A stretch of DNA of 17,695 bases from NCBI GenBank assembly GCA_002297965.1, contig DBLF01000113.1, forward strand, positions 1,647-19,341. The letters are read 5' to 3'. Position 1 is the first letter of the stretch, and every line of letters begins with the position of its first letter. Below the pieces are notes generated by a model, which made no database searches, was not told the DNA's origin, and was given only the letters and a program-made list of their open reading frames with translations. The stretch is from Candidatus Segatella papionis (GTDB lineage Bacteria > Bacteroidota > Bacteroidia > Bacteroidales > Bacteroidaceae). The position numbers and the translations under genes were made by a program. Of this stretch, positions 1 through 8,625 are shown in pieces.

Positions 1-2471
1 TGATAGTAAACTCGCTTCACTCGGTTGCTGATGGTGGTCAGCACTTCGTAAGGGATGGTATCAAGGATGTCGCTCAGGGTCTGCACTGGCAGATGCTCGC
101 CGAAGATTTCCACGCTGTCGCCTTCCTTGCAGTCGATGCCCGTCACGTCTATCATCGCTACGTCCATGCAGATGTTGCCCACATAGTCTGCCTTCTTTCC
201 ATTGACGAGGCAGTAAGCATGGCGATTGCCGAGATGACGGTTCAAGCCATCGGCGTAACCAATTGGGATGGCTGCGATGTCGCTGTCCTTGTCGAGGATA
301 GTCTTGCGGCTGTAGCCTACGCTCTCCCCTGCCTTGATGTGGTGTATCTGCAGGATGGTGGTCTTCAAGGTGCTCACGCAGTTGATGGTCTTGTTGTTGC
401 GGGAGTTGATGCCGTAGAGTCCAAGACCCAAGCGACACATATCCAACTGGCGCTCTGGGAAGTGCTCGATACCTGCGGAGTTGCAGATATGGCGCAATAT
501 CTTATGGTCGAAGGCTGCCTGCAACTGCTTGCTACCCTTGTCGAACAACTCGAACTGATGGGCGGAGAAAGCATCGAAGCTGTCATCGTCGCTGCCTACG
601 AAGTGAGAGAACACACTGCGAGGGATGATGGCATTCTGATGTTTCAACTTGCCAATCAATTCCTCCATGTCGTTCTCAGGGTCGAAGCCCAAGCGATGCA
701 TACCAGTATCGAGCTTGATATGAACAGGGAATCCGGTCACGCCCTCCTTCTCGGCCGCCTTGATAAGCGCATCGAGCAAGCGGAAGGAATAAACCTCTGG
801 CTCCAAGTCGTAATCGAACATGGTCTTGAAGGCGGTCATCTCCGGGTTCATGATCATGATGTTGCTGGTGATGCCGTTCTTGCGAAGGGTCACGCCCTCA
901 TCGGCAACTGCCACGGCGAGATAATCCACACGATGGTCTTGCAGGGTCTTGGCGATTTCCACGGCTCCTGCGCCATAGCCATCCGCCTTGATCATGCAGA
1001 CGAGCTTGGTCTCTGGCTTCATGAAAGCACGATAGTAGTTCAAGTTGGCTACTACGGCATTGAGGTTTACCTCCAATGTAGTCTCGTGTACCTTCTGCAC
1101 CAAGAGTTCGGTGAGTTGGTCGAAACCAAACTGACGGGCACCCTTCAAGAGGATTACCTCATCACGCAATGACTTGAACACCTCGCTATCAATAAACTCC
1201 TCCACATTTGGGAAGAAGAACTTTTCGTGAATCTGAATCTCGTCGCTCTGCTTGCAAAGTTCCGGACCGATACCGATGAACTTCACCACACCACGCTTGC
1301 GAGCCAAGTCGCTTACCTCCTTGTAGAGTTGTTCTGGAGTCTCGCCGCTCTGGAAGATGTCGCTCAATATCAAGGTATGGCGACGACCACGATGGTCTGG
1401 ACGACGATTCATGAAGTCGAGGGCGATGTCGAGCGAGTTGATGTCTGAGTTATAGCTATCGTTGATGAGCGTGCATCCGTGCTGACCCACCTTCACTTCC
1501 AATCGCATGGCAACTGGTTCGAGGGTGGACATACGCTTGTCGATGTCCTCGGCGCTCAATCCGAGTTTGCTAGCCACGACGGCGCAAACGATGGAGTTCT
1601 GGATGGAAGCATCGTCGATGAATGGGATGGAGAAGCTGTCCTCTTCACCTTTATATATATAGGTGATGACGGTCACGCTCTGCTGCTTCTCGATGCTCTT
1701 CACATAGAAAGGAGCCTCGGCGTTCTTCTGCGACCAGAAGAGTTTCTCGCCCTTGAAATCCTGATACTCGGCGATGGTCTTGGTAACCAACTCGTCGTCG
1801 CCATCATAGACGATGGTCTCTGCATCGTGGAAGAGAATCAATTTCTCTCTGCACTTCTCCTCCATCGAAGAGAAGTTCTCCTGATGGGCAGCGCCTACAT
1901 TGGTGAGCACGGCGATGGTAGGCTGGATGATGTCACGAAGGGCAAGCATCTCGCCCGGCTGACTGATTCCCGCCTCGAACACGCCCACCTGGGTCTGCTC
2001 GTTCATCAACCATACTGACAATGGCACACCTATCTGAGAGTTGTAGCTGCGAGGACTGCGAGTAACAAACATGCTTGGCGAGAGCAACTGATAGAGCCAC
2101 TCCTTCACCATCGTCTTGCCATTCGAGCCCGTGATGCCCACGATAGGAATGTTGAATTCGTCACGATGGCGCTCTGCCAAACGCTGGAGAGCCTCCAGGG
2201 TATTGACCACTTTCAGGAAGTTAGCCTCTGGATAATCCGAGGCATATCCCTTAGGGACATCAGTGACGACAAAGTTCTTCACACCACGACGATACAACTC
2301 CGGGATGTAGTTGTGACCGTCATTGCGCTCCGACTTGAGCGCAAAGAACAGAGTTTCCTCTGGGAAACAAAGCGAACGACTATCGGTCAAGATAAAACCG
2401 ATGTTGGTATCATTGTCTCCATAGCGACGCGCACCTATCAGTGTGGTTACCTTTTCAATAGTATATGTCAT
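1..2471 (-). CDS. Bifunctional MurF ligase / alanine racemase (3' end cut by window)
   Basis: Fusion of UDP-N-acetylmuramoyl-tripeptide:D-alanyl-D-alanine ligase (MurF, about residues 1-450) with PLP-dependent alanine racemase (about 455 to the end). The racemase half makes D-Ala; the MurF half adds D-Ala-D-Ala to the cytoplasmic peptidoglycan precursor. The MurF half has a Mur-ligase P-loop GITGSNGKT at residues 112-120 (Lys119). The racemase half has the PLP-lysine motif MIKADGYG (Lys495) and a GYS motif (Tyr720) matching the second catalytic base. The start is the ATG at 2471. Reading stays open for 823 codons to base 3, ending RVKRVYY plus CA of a Gln or His codon, so probably only one or two codons are missing. 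The fusion is common in Bacteroidota. It lies 41 bases downstream of the GSCFA gene, likely in the same transcript. Confidence 0.95.
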   Translation of the reverse strand, partial: MTYTIEKVTTLIGARRYGDNDTNIGFILTDSRSLCFPEETLFFALKSERNDGHNYIPELYRRGVKNFVVTDVPKGYASDYPEANFLKVVNTLEALQRLAERHRDEFNIPIVGITGSNGKTMVKEWLYQLLSPSMFVTRSPRSYNSQIGVPLSVWLMNEQTQVGVFEAGISQPGEMLALRDIIQPTIAVLTNVGAAHQENFSSMEEKCREKLILFHDAETIVYDGDDELVTKTIAEYQDFKGEKLFWSQKNAEAPFYVKSIEKQQSVTVITYIYKGEEDSFSIPFIDDASIQNSIVCAVVASKLGLSAEDIDKRMSTLEPVAMRLEVKVGQHGCTLINDSYNSDINSLDIALDFMNRRPDHRGRRHTLILSDIFQSGETPEQLYKEVSDLARKRGVVKFIGIGPELCKQSDEIQIHEKFFFPNVEEFIDSEVFKSLRDEVILLKGARQFGFDQLTELLVQKVHETTLEVNLNAVVANLNYYRAFMKPETKLVCMIKADGYGAGAVEIAKTLQDHRVDYLAVAVADEGVTLRKNGITSNIMIMNPEMTAFKTMFDYDLEPEVYSFRLLDALIKAAEKEGVTGFPVHIKLDTGMHRLGFDPENDMEELIGKLKHQNAIIPRSVFSHFVGSDDDSFDAFSAHQFELFDKGSKQLQAAFDHKILRHICNSAGIEHFPERQLDMCRLGLGLYGINSRNNKTINCVSTLKTTILQIHHIKAGESVGYSRKTILDKDSDIAAIPIGYADGLNRHLGNRHAYCLVNGKKADYVGNICMDVAMIDVTGIDCKEGDSVEIFGEHLPVQTLSDILDTIPYEVLTTISNRVKRVYY

Positions 2472-2512
2472 TGTCTTAAAGTTTTAAATATTCTATACTT
2501 ATGTTTTTGGAC

Positions 2513-3361
2513 TTACAGCCCATACTTTTGTTCAAACTGGAGCTTCTTCTCCTGCGTCTTGGCGAGGAATTGTTTCGTCGCCTCACAATCGGGGTTGAAA
2601 GGCTTGTGGCCGAGGGCTTCCTTGATAGGTCGCCACTCCTCCAAGAACTGTACAGCCTTCTTACCGAAGTAAGTAGCTTGAAACCGCTCCCAAATGTACT
2701 CCACAGCTTGGTAGGAAGGATGCAGCATGTCTTCCTTATAGAACCGATAATCACGAAGTTCATCGTTCATGATTTCGTAAGCAGGAAAGTAGCTCACCAC
2801 TTCGGGGTTCGCCTTCACCAACTTATCGGCAGCTAACTGGAGGGTTGCCTTCGAGAGTTGGCTTCCGTGATAGCCGTACTTGGCGTAGCGGATAGGACTC
2901 ACGGTTACGATTACCTTTTCGAAAGGTTCTATCGCCTTCTGCAAATACTCTGTGCATTCATCTACGGAGAGTTCTCGCTCCTCGAAGAGGCGTTGAGGAC
3001 GCTTCATGCAGTTATCCACAATCTCGCCAGTCTCCTTGAGGATATACACGTGGTTGGTTCCAAGGGTGAAAACTGCGACATGAGGCGTTTCCGTCATCAT
3101 CTTTTCGGTTTTAGCATCTGAAGCATCGGATACTTCGGATGCATCGGATACTTTCATCCCTTCCAAACATCTCTCCACCGTATGGAGGATGCTCGCCGGA
3201 TTATACATCACCCCGAAAGGATTCACCGTAGCCCGGAAACGATTCTCCACGAAACGCTTGCCTAAGTTATCGGCAAAGCAACTGCCCACGAAGAGCATTC
3301 GCTCTGCCGGCTGTATCTCGAAGTCAGCCTTCGGAATCTCAATCTCAGTTCTAAATAGCAT
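2513..3361 (-). CDS. GSCFA domain protein (SGNH-hydrolase-like)
   Basis: Small cytoplasmic protein of the GSCFA family, named for the motif seen here at residues 26-30 (GSCFA). The family is related to SGNH/GDSL hydrolases: Ser27 would be the nucleophile, and the DMLHPS motif (Asp211, His214) supplies the block-V Asp and His. The biochemical role of the family is not established. I chose the ATG at 3361 (MLFRTEI), which fits the family start pattern; an adjacent ATG at 3364 and a TTG at 3376 are in frame. No signal peptide is visible. An acidic low-complexity insert (residues about 71-82) is encoded by an 18-base tandem repeat. It sits between yfhO and murF-alr on the same strand, so a role at the envelope is possible but only inferred. 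Confidence 0.85.
   Translation of the reverse strand: MLFRTEIEIPKADFEIQPAERMLFVGSCFADNLGKRFVENRFRATVNPFGVMYNPASILHTVERCLEGMKVSDASEVSDASDAKTEKMMTETPHVAVFTLGTNHVYILKETGEIVDNCMKRPQRLFEERELSVDECTEYLQKAIEPFEKVIVTVSPIRYAKYGYHGSQLSKATLQLAADKLVKANPEVVSYFPAYEIMNDELRDYRFYKEDMLHPSYQAVEYIWERFQATYFGKKAVQFLEEWRPIKEALGHKPFNPDCEATKQFLAKTQEKKLQFEQKYGL
3116..3151 (-). repeat. In-frame 18-base imperfect tandem repeat inside the GSCFA gene
   Basis: Two copies of an 18-base unit, GTATCCGATGCATCCGAA and GTATCCGATGCTTCAGAT on the minus strand, encode VSDASE and VSDASD in a row. Differences are confined to three or four bases. The encoded stretch is acidic and low in complexity, and lies between predicted core elements of the fold. 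It looks like a slippage or duplication product in a tolerant surface loop. Confidence 0.75.
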
Positions 3362-3385
3362 CATCAAAAATCTCAATCAGTTTAA

Positions 3386-3466
3386 GGGGATTTGCAATCC
3401 CCGTTACTAATCTCTAGGGATTTGTAATCCCCCTACTCCCTCTATTTTCCGGGATTTGTAATCCCC
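3386..3466. repeat. Three tandem copies of a 17-base hairpin repeat
   Basis: The 112-base gap between yfhO and the GSCFA gene holds three near-identical 17-mers: GGGGATTTGCAATCCCC at 3386-3402, AGGGATTTGTAATCCCC at 3416-3432 and CGGGATTTGTAATCCCC at 3450-3466. Each is an inverted repeat (GGGATT / AATCCC arms, 3-base loop) and all have the same orientation, spaced 30 and 34 bases apart. No T-tract follows, so they do not look like standard terminators. They resemble REP-like palindromes. They could stabilise the yfhO mRNA 3' end or dampen readthrough, but that is inference. Confidence 0.85.
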
Positions 3467-3473
3467 ACTTGCT

Positions 3474-5963
3474 TTATTCTTTTTTACGCTTTCGAACCTC
3501 TACTCCTATACCTATTATAATAAGGAGCACGAGAACGCCATAGCCTATATAAGCGATGGTCTCGGTATTCTTCAGCGACTGAGGATGGAAGTCGAGCACC
3601 ACCTTGTGGGTTCCTGCTTTCACGTTGAGGGCACGGAGGATATAATCCACACGACCCAACTCGGCAGGCTGACCGTCGATGGTAGCCGTCCAACCCGGAT
3701 AGTAAATCTCGGAGAAGACGATGACACCGCCCTTGCTGCTCTTCACCTCGTAGGTCAAGTTGTTTGGCTTGTATTGTGTCATCTTCACCACTGAAGTATC
3801 ATCCTGTTTCACGCTCTGAGCCAACTGCTCCTTAAACTTAGCATCGGCTACAGCCACATGGCGCAAGTTCACCTTGCCCACGCCCTCAATCTCTTGGTTG
3901 GCGTTATCCACATACTTCACCTCATCAACGAACCAAGCGTTGCCGTAGGCGTATGGGTTCTGCACAGGCACGGTCTGACCGCCCTGCAAAGGCATGATGA
4001 AGTACTTGGTGTTGAGCATGTTCAGTACAGGGAACACGCTGTCTCCATTTACCTTGGTCATGTCGCCGCCAGCTTCAGCCACCGCCTTCATCGTCTTCTG
4101 CATCTCTGGAGCGATGTGAGCGTCTATCATCTCCTGATAACGGCGAAGTTTGGCTGCGTGATAACCACCGATGCTCTTATGATAATAAGAAGTCTCGTTC
4201 TCATTGAAGGTGTTCGATGCGAGATTCAGTACACGATAGTCGAGTGCCTTGTCACGACAGATAATCTTGTCGGTCTCGGTCATCTGCTGAGGAGCGTCAC
4301 GCTCGGTCTTGTCAACAAACATATCATCGTAGAGATAACGCTTGTTCACCATCCACATATCCACCAAGCAGAGCACGGCGATACCGGCAATCATGAATTC
4401 CTTGCCCAACTTCTTGTACTTGTAGAGCATCAAGAAGGCAGAGCCGATGACGATAATCCAGAACGAGCGCCAGCAATCAGAGGTAAAGATTCCCTTGCGA
4501 ATCTCCACCAAGTTGCTCATGATAGGGCCTTGGTATTCGGCAGGCAACTGCTGCAGCGCCTGCATCTCCTGTACGGAGATGAAATCTGGGAAGAATACGC
4601 TAGGCATGATGGCAAAGAGCAAGCAGAAACCTGCGGTCAAGCCGAAGCTAGCATATACATATTTTATCTTAGTTGTCAATATCTCCGGTTCATCCACGAT
4701 CTTCTTCAGAGCCATCATCGCCAACAAAGGAATGGTAAACTCGGCGATGACGAGGATGGATGCCACCGTACGGAACTTGGCGTACATCGGCACGTAATCC
4801 AAGAAGAAATTGGTAAACGGCATGAAGTTTCTACCCCAGGCTAGCAAGACGCTCAAGATGGTAGCAGCAAGCAAAGCCCACTTCATCGGACCTTTCACGA
4901 TAAACAAGCCGAGGATGAAGAGCATGCAAACGAATGCTCCCACATAGACTGGTCCGCTCGTACCAGGCTGATTGCCCCAGTACTGACCGAGCTGCTGATA
5001 AATCTGCACAAAGTTAGGGTCAGCCTTCTCCATCGCTTTCTGGTTCTGGGCGAGCGGCACAGAGGCACCACCTTTGGCATCAGGAATCAAGAGCGTCCAA
5101 GTCTCGTCGATGCCGTAGCTCCACTGGGTGATATAATCCCTGTCGAGACCGCTACTAGTCTGGTTGGCAGCGTTCTTCTTCACCAGCTCGCTCTTGCCAC
5201 GCATCGTTTCCTGACCATACTGCCAGGTATGATAAAGGTTGGAGAGATTGAGCGAGATACCGATGGCAGCACCCACGATGCAAACCGCCGTCGCCTTTCC
5301 GAAGCGAGCCAGTTGCTTCTTCTGAATGGCATCCACCAAGTAAGCGATGACCATAAAGAGGATGACGAAGAGGTAATAATAAGTCATCTGCACGTGGTTG
5401 GCGTTCACCTCCAAGGCTGAGAAGATGGCTGTCAAGATCAAGCCTTTCAGGTACTTACCTCGATAAGCCAACACCACGCCCGCAATCATCGGAGGCAGAT
5501 AAGCCAACGCCCACACCTTCCATATATGACCGGCTGCGATGATGATAAAGAAGTAGGACGAGAAAGCCCAGAGGATGGAGCCCAGCGCCGCCAACGATTG
5601 TCGGAAGTCGAAGGCACGCAGCATGATATAGAAGCCCAATAGATAGACAAACACATACCATACATAGTCGGGCAACCAGAGATGGTAAGCTTTCGCCACT
5701 TGGTCGAGCACCTTGGTGCTGCCGTAGGATGGTGAAATCTGATAAGTTGGCATACCGCCAAACACCGAGTTGGTCCAGCGAGTTGTCTCGCCCGTTTGCT
5801 GCTGGAAAAGCTCCTTCTCATGTCCCAATCCCTTGCTAGCCGCAGAGTCGTGGCGGAACAGGATGCGTCCGTCCATGTCGGCAGGCATGAAGTAGGCGAA
5901 GGAGATGACCGCAAAAACAATCACTACCAGAATATCCAGTAGATACTTCTTCAAAAATTTCAT
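3474..5963 (-). CDS. YfhO family multi-pass membrane protein
   Basis: An 829-residue integral membrane protein of the YfhO family, a GT-C-like group linked elsewhere to glycosylation of cell-wall polymers or lipids. Its function in Bacteroidota is not defined. It starts with a short basic end (MKFLKKYLL) and a first membrane helix at about residues 8-27. An extracytoplasmic loop (HDSAASKGLGHEKE region) follows, then a long series of hydrophobic helices, a soluble extracytoplasmic region (about 540-790), and a final helix near residues 800-822 followed by a basic tail (VRKRKKE). Length is normal for the family in this phylum. The ATG at 5963 is the only sensible start. A candidate promoter lies 30 bases upstream. 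The GSCFA gene follows after the hairpin repeats. Confidence 0.9.
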   Translation of the reverse strand: MKFLKKYLLDILVVIVFAVISFAYFMPADMDGRILFRHDSAASKGLGHEKELFQQQTGETTRWTNSVFGGMPTYQISPSYGSTKVLDQVAKAYHLWLPDYVWYVFVYLLGFYIMLRAFDFRQSLAALGSILWAFSSYFFIIIAAGHIWKVWALAYLPPMIAGVVLAYRGKYLKGLILTAIFSALEVNANHVQMTYYYLFVILFMVIAYLVDAIQKKQLARFGKATAVCIVGAAIGISLNLSNLYHTWQYGQETMRGKSELVKKNAANQTSSGLDRDYITQWSYGIDETWTLLIPDAKGGASVPLAQNQKAMEKADPNFVQIYQQLGQYWGNQPGTSGPVYVGAFVCMLFILGLFIVKGPMKWALLAATILSVLLAWGRNFMPFTNFFLDYVPMYAKFRTVASILVIAEFTIPLLAMMALKKIVDEPEILTTKIKYVYASFGLTAGFCLLFAIMPSVFFPDFISVQEMQALQQLPAEYQGPIMSNLVEIRKGIFTSDCWRSFWIIVIGSAFLMLYKYKKLGKEFMIAGIAVLCLVDMWMVNKRYLYDDMFVDKTERDAPQQMTETDKIICRDKALDYRVLNLASNTFNENETSYYHKSIGGYHAAKLRRYQEMIDAHIAPEMQKTMKAVAEAGGDMTKVNGDSVFPVLNMLNTKYFIMPLQGGQTVPVQNPYAYGNAWFVDEVKYVDNANQEIEGVGKVNLRHVAVADAKFKEQLAQSVKQDDTSVVKMTQYKPNNLTYEVKSSKGGVIVFSEIYYPGWTATIDGQPAELGRVDYILRALNVKAGTHKVVLDFHPQSLKNTETIAYIGYGVLVLLIIIGIGVEVRKRKKE

Positions 5964-5969
5964 ATTTTC

Positions 5970-5983
5970 TATAAACGTTTATA
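5970..5983. promoter_or_regulatory. 14-base perfect palindrome in the yfhO leader
   Basis: TATAAACGTTTATA is a perfect palindrome six bases upstream of the yfhO ATG. It lies between the candidate promoter box (5993-6000) and the start codon, so it would be in the 5' leader. It could be an operator or a weak hairpin near the ribosome-binding region. Its AT-rich context makes chance occurrence possible. Confidence 0.4.
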
Positions 5984-5992
5984 ATTTGAGGG

Positions 5993-6024
5993 CAAAGTTA
6001 ATAGAAAAATCTGAGTTTCGGAAA
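5993..6024 (-). promoter_or_regulatory. Candidate Bacteroidota promoter for yfhO
   Basis: On the minus strand TAACTTTG (5993-6000) matches the Bacteroidota -7 consensus TAnnTTTG. A weak -33-like TTTC (6021-6024) lies 20 bases upstream of it. The box is 29 bases before the ATG. The -33 element is not a consensus TTTG, so the call rests mainly on the -7 box and position. Confidence 0.45.
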
Positions 6025-6120
6025 TAATACGAAAACAAAAAGGAAACTTTTTACTTTTTTTATCGAAGAAACAACGCCATAAGAGATTCTCGCCAATAAG
6101 ATAGAAAAATTTCTCACCCC

Positions 6121-6166
6121 AAAAACAAGAAAGAAGCCTAAATTCCCTTTAAGAAAATAGGCTTCT
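6121..6166 (-). terminator. Rho-independent terminator ending the susC operon
   Basis: On the minus strand AGAAGCCTA (6158-6166) pairs perfectly with TAGGCTTCT (6132-6140) across a 17-base loop, followed directly by TTCTTGTTTTT (6121-6131). It lies 12 bases past the TAG stop of the thioredoxin gene. It marks the end of the six-gene operon and separates it from yfhO. Confidence 0.85.
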
Positions 6167-6177
6167 CCCCTTGCTTG

Positions 6178-7575
6178 CTATGAGTGGTTGGCAGTTTGAC
6201 CTGCCATTTCTTCCAATAAAGGAATCAACTTAGGATTACTGGGGCGAATGGCATCGCCATCGTATATGCTTCCATCTTTGTTTATAAGGATAAATCGAGG
6301 AATTCCCATGATTCCCCAATCCTTGGAAATCTGAGCATACTGCTGTTTGTTAGCGATATACTGTGTCCAAGCAGGTTTGTCTGCCGCGATTTTATTTTCC
6401 CAGGCTTTTCTGTTGGTATCAACGGAGATGCTGATAATCTTCACATCATCATTATCTTTGAAATGTTCTACGACTTTGGCAAGATGCGGAATCTCCATCT
6501 TGCAAGGTCCGCACCAAGTAGCCCAAATATCCACATAAAGCACCTTGCCCTTGAACTCGGAGAAGCGATGGACATTGCCTGCTGCATCACAGAACTCATT
6601 GTCATGAGCCATTACGCCTGATTTATTATTAATCATGGCTTCGACCTGAGCTGAATACATATCAACTATATCTTTGCTGGCTTGCTGCTTGTAAAAAGGC
6701 CAGAATTTTTCAAGTTGATTGCTGTTCATATATGTGGTGGCATACATGATAACAGTCATATCCATATTATGCTTGATATCTTTGTTCTGTATATACTTAT
6801 TAACATTCTTGACAAGTTCAGTAGCCCATTCCAATGGCATATCAGTATATTTGGATGAAATCTTGCATTTCAAAAATAAAGGAACCAAAGAATAACTTGC
6901 ATGAACTGGATTATTGACATCTATTCTATCTATCACACTTTGCAATTTTGCATCCTCCAAGAAGTCGATGCCATTTTCCTTGTCATAAAGCTTCATCAAA
7001 GAACCTTTGAGCATCAAATACTCACACTCCGACTTGTCGGTAAAGATTTCGACAAGTTCCTTTTCCTTCAAAGACTTAGCTCGTGTTAAATAACTCGTGT
7101 ACAGCGAATCCAAGTCTGCCAATTTCTTGTCATAATTTGCCAATGTTTCCTTATTGTCTCCTTTCCTGGAGAAATAGCGAGCATATGCAAAGCCATCACG
7201 CATGGCATCAGCTAACTCATAAGCATCACTCGCATAACCATTATAGATATATTTGGGATACTGTGAATTTTCTAATTTAGTCACCTTGATGGTTGTCTGT
7301 GACTTATCCTTTAGAAAAAGCTTTTGCAAGCCACGCCCAGTTGCAAGAAAGAAGCGCTTGTCTGGAAGAGAAAAAGTATCTTTAAATTCATAGTTTCCTT
7401 TCTTATCAAATTTTGGAGCTACCGTAATCGGATTTCGTGAAGAAGACATCACGATGATGGCTGTCTGCTTCTGCAAGACCGTATCTGGAGCCTGAATCTT
7501 CAAAACTTGCGCAAATATTCTACTACCCAAAGAATTACACAAAACCAAAAATAAAAAAAATAATACTCTATTCAT
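6178..7575 (-). CDS. TlpA-type thioredoxin with long N-terminal domain
   Basis: A secreted thiol:disulfide oxidoreductase of 465 residues. A signal peptide (about 1-22, ending SRIFA) directs it to the periplasm; no lipobox is present. Residues about 23-315 form a long N-terminal region of the kind found in Bacteroidota TlpA-like proteins (a beta-rich part to about 115, then helical). Residues about 316-460 form the thioredoxin domain with WCGPC (Cys355 and Cys358) and the cis-proline at Pro426 in GIPRF. The redox motif is intact, so it is probably active, keeping thiols reduced or rearranging disulfides in partner proteins. The ATG at 7575 is preferred over an in-frame TTG at 7587. It is the last gene of the operon, 38 bases after the TraB/GumN gene and followed by the terminator. 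Which operon member is its client is unknown. Confidence 0.9.
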   Translation of the reverse strand: MNRVLFFLFLVLCNSLGSRIFAQVLKIQAPDTVLQKQTAIIVMSSSRNPITVAPKFDKKGNYEFKDTFSLPDKRFFLATGRGLQKLFLKDKSQTTIKVTKLENSQYPKYIYNGYASDAYELADAMRDGFAYARYFSRKGDNKETLANYDKKLADLDSLYTSYLTRAKSLKEKELVEIFTDKSECEYLMLKGSLMKLYDKENGIDFLEDAKLQSVIDRIDVNNPVHASYSLVPLFLKCKISSKYTDMPLEWATELVKNVNKYIQNKDIKHNMDMTVIMYATTYMNSNQLEKFWPFYKQQASKDIVDMYSAQVEAMINNKSGVMAHDNEFCDAAGNVHRFSEFKGKVLYVDIWATWCGPCKMEIPHLAKVVEHFKDNDDVKIISISVDTNRKAWENKIAADKPAWTQYIANKQQYAQISKDWGIMGIPRFILINKDGSIYDGDAIRPSNPKLIPLLEEMAGQTANHS

Positions 7576-7613
7576 ATCTACGAACAATTAATCAATTACT
7601 CATCTACAATAAT

Positions 7614-8609
7614 TCAATCTACGACTTCTATATGATAGCCTAAATGCTTCAGCTCCGCCAAAATCCCTATTGAATCTTTATAAGGAAAGAGGTGTGCTAA
7701 GCCTACTACAAACAAAGTCGAGCCCTTCTCCATCATCCCAGGAATTTCCTTGATCCACGAAGCATTGCGTTTGGCAACTTTCATATCTACATTTGCACCT
7801 TCCATGTTTTTTTGAGACAACATGCTGATCAACTCACCACTTTCCCCTGCAAGATACAACTTTCGAGCGGATGATACCTGCTGAACTCTTTGACTTAATG
7901 ACATACAATACCCATAAACCTCTTGCATCTCATCATACAAAGGAATCGGCGTTCCAACAGAATTAACAGTTTTCTCCATCATTTTCTTCAAAATAGAATC
8001 TTGAACAGCTATAGGTTCAAGCTTCAAGATAGTCTTATTGCTCCTCACTGCCTCATGATAGATAGAATAATCCATAGGAACAAAGCGTCGCACAACAGTA
8101 TCCGCAAAATTAGTAGAAGAGAACACCTTATAATTATATACAATATCCAATACCATACGTAAATACGAGGGACGTAAACCAAGAACAGCTTTTGGCAAAC
8201 CTAAACTCATGAATACAGAATCCATGTCATGTTCTTTTTTTACACCTAACATGATTATATACGTACTGTCTTTTGGCAAGAAACGACCTAAAGAATTGTT
8301 CTCTACAGGTAATTTAGAAAGAGATGCTCTATCGCCATTTCTCTGTGTGCTACCTATAGTCTTCGGTGTTACATTCATATCTGTCTCAAAACAGACCTGC
8401 GAAACTCTTGCAAACACAGAATCATATGATGTCAATTGATGAATACTTTTTCCATCCATGAAATGAAAACTCCCCAAGAAAAAAGAGGGAGTCTTCAAAT
8501 CATTTCCGGAAATCCTGAACATCAATCCTTTTCCTTGATTTCCCGCAAAGGAAAACTGAAAAGAAAAGCAATACACAATTAAAAATATTATTGTCTTCAC
8601 TCTCACCAT
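7614..8609 (-). CDS. TraB/GumN family protein, putative metal-dependent protease
   Basis: A 331-residue secreted protein with a signal peptide (about 1-22, ending FSFAG). It carries the hallmarks of the TraB/GumN/Tiki family: an N-terminal GxxH (GSFH, Gly46 to His49), a conserved glutamate in CFETD (Glu75), and a C-terminal GxxH (GLAH, Gly303 to His306) in the FVVGLAHLFPYKDSIGILAEL block. In Tiki proteases these GxxH motifs and the glutamate are reported as metal-binding and catalytic. Bacterial members are mostly uncharacterised, so protease activity here is inference. Length is typical. The ATG at 8609 follows the FISUMP gene by 16 bases. GC content is low (33% in one 60-base line), unlike yfhO or murF-alr. 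Confidence 0.85.
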   Translation of the reverse strand: MVRVKTIIFLIVYCFSFQFSFAGNQGKGLMFRISGNDLKTPSFFLGSFHFMDGKSIHQLTSYDSVFARVSQVCFETDMNVTPKTIGSTQRNGDRASLSKLPVENNSLGRFLPKDSTYIIMLGVKKEHDMDSVFMSLGLPKAVLGLRPSYLRMVLDIVYNYKVFSSTNFADTVVRRFVPMDYSIYHEAVRSNKTILKLEPIAVQDSILKKMMEKTVNSVGTPIPLYDEMQEVYGYCMSLSQRVQQVSSARKLYLAGESGELISMLSQKNMEGANVDMKVAKRNASWIKEIPGMMEKGSTLFVVGLAHLFPYKDSIGILAELKHLGYHIEVVD

Positions 8610-8625
8610 TCATTTTATAGACACA

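Noticed and set aside
93..1172. Long plus-strand open frame of 359 codons opposite murF-alr
   Set aside because: The minus strand encodes a clear alanine racemase with catalytic motifs through this region. The plus-strand translation has no recognisable domain, so it is a codon-bias shadow.
1645..1666. Inverted repeat TCACCT / AGGTGA around an AT-rich centre
   Set aside because: It lies inside the murF coding region, the stem is only six bases, and normal codons (ITYIYKGE) explain it.
3365..3376. TTG start for the GSCFA protein (five extra residues)
   Set aside because: Two ATGs follow at once, and the family pattern begins at MLFRTEI. The extra residues have no support.
3386..3466. Possible CRISPR array
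   Set aside because: The repeats are only 17 bases, number three, and have spacers of 13 and 17 bases. No cas gene is present.
3858..4844. Plus-strand open frame of 328 codons opposite yfhO
   Set aside because: It is antisense to a full-length YfhO protein, rich in His and Leu, and lacks domain features. It is a shadow frame.
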